Program-made: the position numbers and the translations under genes
Part shown: positions 27,723 through 29,398 of the stretch, one piece after another
Numbering within the stretch: position 1 is the stretch's first letter
Layout: the number at the start of each line of letters is the position of its first letter
The notes under the pieces: model-generated
Told to the model about the DNA's origin: nothing
Database searches by the model: none
Seen by the model: only the letters and a program-made list of their open reading frames with translations
NCBI GenBank assembly: GCA_034520745.1
Contig: JAXHNF010000022.1
Span: forward strand, 1 to 29,398
Length of the DNA stretch: 29,398 nt
Reading direction: 5' to 3'
From: Alkalibacterium sp034520745
GTDB taxonomy: Bacteria; Bacillota; Bacilli; Lactobacillales; Carnobacteriaceae_A

Positions 27723-29001
27723 TCAAGGGATAGTAATCTGCTGTCCGACGCTGATAAAGTCCGGATTAGAAATGTTGTTTTCTGAAGCGATAGCATTGAC
27801 AGACGTACCGTATTCGTTCGCGATTGCCCACAGTGTATCACCGGCTTCTACGATATAGGTGTCAGCTGGAAAGCCGTTATTTCCAGACCCATTTCCATCT
27901 TGCGATGATCCATTACCACCAGTATCTGGTCCCAGGAATCGTTAGTGTCTGGCCAATTGAAATAAGATCCGGGTTTGAAATGTTATTTTCAGTAGCGATG
28001 GCATCGACTGTCGATCCATATTCGTTGGCTACAGCCCAGAGTGTATCACCGGCTTGGACCGTATAAGTGGCTGCTTGTGATCCGTCAGAACCGTTCGATC
28101 CATCAGGCGATGAATCTCCGCCGCCATTACCACCAGTCCCGGGGATCGTCAGCGTCTGGCCGGTCACGATAAAGCTGGCATCAGCAATGCTATTGGCTGA
28201 AACGATGGCGTCCACAGTTGTTCCGTATTGACCTGCGATGGCGCTCAATGTGTCACCTGCTTGAACAGTGTATCGGGTACTGCCGGACTCACCACTGCCG
28301 CCTGTATCCACTATTTCTTCAACAGTGACAAATTCGTAGCCTCTATCATCGAGATTGGTAATGATGTCAGGAAGAGCGTCTGGTGTCCTGGTGCGTTTGA
28401 ACCGGTATGCATCAGCACAATGCCGCCGGGACTGATATTGTTTATGACTGTTCGGGAAATTTCATAAGACGAGATGCCTTGCCAGTCCAGCGTGTCGATC
28501 GTCCACATTATAGTATGGGAATAGCCTTCCTCACCGGCAACTTCGAGAAGCTTCAGAATCATCAGTCACCGTAAGGAGGTCTGAAAAATGGTTTGGTGGT
28601 TTCCCCAGACGCGTTCTGTATAAAATCTTCGTTGCTTTTCAGCTGTTCTCTCCATTTGAAATGCGGATAGTTCTGCTAAAATGCGGGATGAGTTGTCGAG
28701 TGGTTGCCGATCTGATGACCGGCTTCTACGATATCCTGAATGTATGGGTATCTGATCGGCATCTTCATAAGAAGCAATAAAGAATGTCGCTGTCACATCG
28801 TAGTCTTCAAGCGTCTGCCAGCATGGACGAGTACATTCATGCCGTTAGCTCTGTCGTCAAATGTCAGTGCCACTTCGTTATTGTCTGAATTACCTCTATA
28901 AATCACTTCTGACGGTGCTGCGTTGAACCGATGAGGCAGCAGAAAAGAGACTGAGGGTGGCTGCAGATAGAAGCATTATGATCGATTGTTTTTTTTGCAT
29001 T
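27723..29001 (-). CDS. secreted NodB-type polysaccharide deacetylase with three LysM repeats, frameshifted
   Basis: Probably a peptidoglycan N-deacetylase acting in the cell wall; the substrate is inference. A signal peptide (MQKKQSIIMLLSAATLSLFS) leads to the NodB domain: motif 1 VALTFDD, motif 2 GHQIGNHSTTHP (metal His pair), motif 3 RPPYGD, then TIDTLDWQG and GGIVLMHTG. A C-terminal region holds three LysM repeats (YTVQAGDTLSAIAGQYGTT, YTVQAGDTLWAVANEYGST, YIVEAGDTLWAIANEYGTS) joined by Gly/Ser/Asp-rich linkers. Errors occur near 28910, 28815, 28690, 28740, 28563, 28312 and 27925. ATG at 28999-29001 follows AAGGAGG. Joined length is about 425 residues. Confidence 0.87.
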
Positions 29002-29176
29002 TTGTTTAGTCCTCCTTAGTTGAGTATCAACGGTTTAATTTACTGATAGTTATAACTACAGGATCGTTTGAATAAAATGTTCATGAAACAGAAACTTTTC
29101 ACAAAGTGTTACTCTACTTTATACTAACAATGCTCTTTTTTATATCAAATATAACCATTTCAGGATTGGCTGCGTC

Positions 29177-29216
29177 AAAAAAAGTCGGACCGGAAATTTC
29201 CTGGTCCACTCTTTTC
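29177..29216 (-). terminator. terminator of the downstream-edge LysM gene
   Basis: GGACC-g-GAAA pairs with TTTC-ct-GGTCC, extended by A/T runs. On the minus strand the stem is followed by seven T, 10 bases after the LysM gene's stop. Confidence 0.7.
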
Positions 29217-29225
29217 TAAATTGAA

Positions 29226-29398
29226 TCATCGTATGGTCAGAACTTGTCCGACGCTGATCAGATTCGGATTTGAGATGTTGTTGTCGGCGACTATTCGCTG
29301 AACGGTCGTTCCATATCTTTGGGCAATAGAGTAGAGGGTGTCACCGGGTCTGACGGTATAGGTGGTTGAGCTTGACGGAGGTGTTGTCGAACCGCCCG
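29226..29398 (-). CDS. LysM-domain protein, C-terminal part only (runs off the window)
   Basis: The last 57 residues of a protein whose 5' part lies beyond the window: a Pro/Ser/Thr linker (GGSTTPPSSS), then one LysM repeat (YTVRPGDTLYSIAQRYGTT ... NNISNPNLISVGQVLTI) and a TGA at 29226-29228. LysM binds peptidoglycan N-acetylglucosamine chains. The repeat resembles those of the neighbouring deacetylase (same NNISNP and SVGQ segments), suggesting a shared origin. The catalytic part, if any, is not visible. Confidence 0.85.
   Translation of the reverse strand, partial: GGSTTPPSSSTTYTVRPGDTLYSIAQRYGTTVQRIVADNNISNPNLISVGQVLTIR

Noticed and set aside
1..29398. CRISPR arrays, insertion sequences, prophage, tRNA or rRNA genes
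   Set aside because: No direct-repeat/spacer pattern, transposase or integrase motifs, or tRNA/rRNA sequence was seen on either strand.

Overview
The window is the replication-origin region of a low-GC Gram-positive chromosome. The order rpsR-side ssb, rpsF, gyrA, gyrB, recF, yaaA, dnaN, dnaA, oriC, rpmH, rnpA, yidC, jag is the conserved Firmicutes layout. Placing rpsF-ssb directly after gyrA, together with a class C sortase pilus locus and a trehalose PTS, points to Lactobacillales, perhaps a Carnobacteriaceae-like genus. The genus is inference; no rRNA or tRNA is present to fix it.

Layout. 1-9802 is all on the minus strand, leading away from the origin: ssb (cut by the window edge), a perfect parS site, rpsF, gyrA, gyrB, recF, yaaA, dnaN, dnaA. 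oriC is bipartite. One DnaA-box cluster lies upstream of dnaA (about 9850-10165). A second region between dnaA and dnaN (8284-8467) holds DnaA boxes, a GC-rich spacer, TAG/TAA trio repeats and an AT-rich tract. On the plus strand, 10341-12876 carries rpmH, rnpA, yidC and jag, ending at a loopless 44-bp palindromic terminator. A sortase-assembled pilus operon (20041 to 12957, minus strand, pointing back at oriC) encodes a large vWA/Cna-B tip adhesin (LPNTG), a backbone pilin (VYPK pilin lysine, E-boxes, LPQTG) and two class C sortases. About 1 kb without an ordinary gene follows (20042-21049), with micro-ORFs, a cre-like site and a notable structured element. Then come folC, the trehalose system treP-treC (plus) with convergent treR (minus), a minimal arsD-arsR operon with no pump gene, a secreted NodB-type polysaccharide deacetylase with three LysM repeats, and the end of another LysM protein.

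How they work together: the left half is replication initiation, elongation-clamp, gyrase and repair machinery. rnpA/yidC/jag serve tRNA processing and membrane-protein insertion. The pilus genes form one self-contained surface-assembly unit. TreP imports and phosphorylates trehalose, TreC hydrolyses trehalose-6-phosphate, and TreR represses through a perfect operator at 22501-22518, with a probable CcpA layer.

Sequence quality matters here. Most genes, including essential gyrA, gyrB, rpsF and ssb, are broken by one- or two-base insertions or deletions, and two further genes show in-frame stops at positions where a one-base change restores a conserved residue. Once frames are joined the proteins are full length with intact motifs. 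I therefore treat these as sequencing/assembly errors and give each gene its joined extent; only dnaA, dnaN, recF, rpmH, rnpA, yidC and arsD read cleanly.
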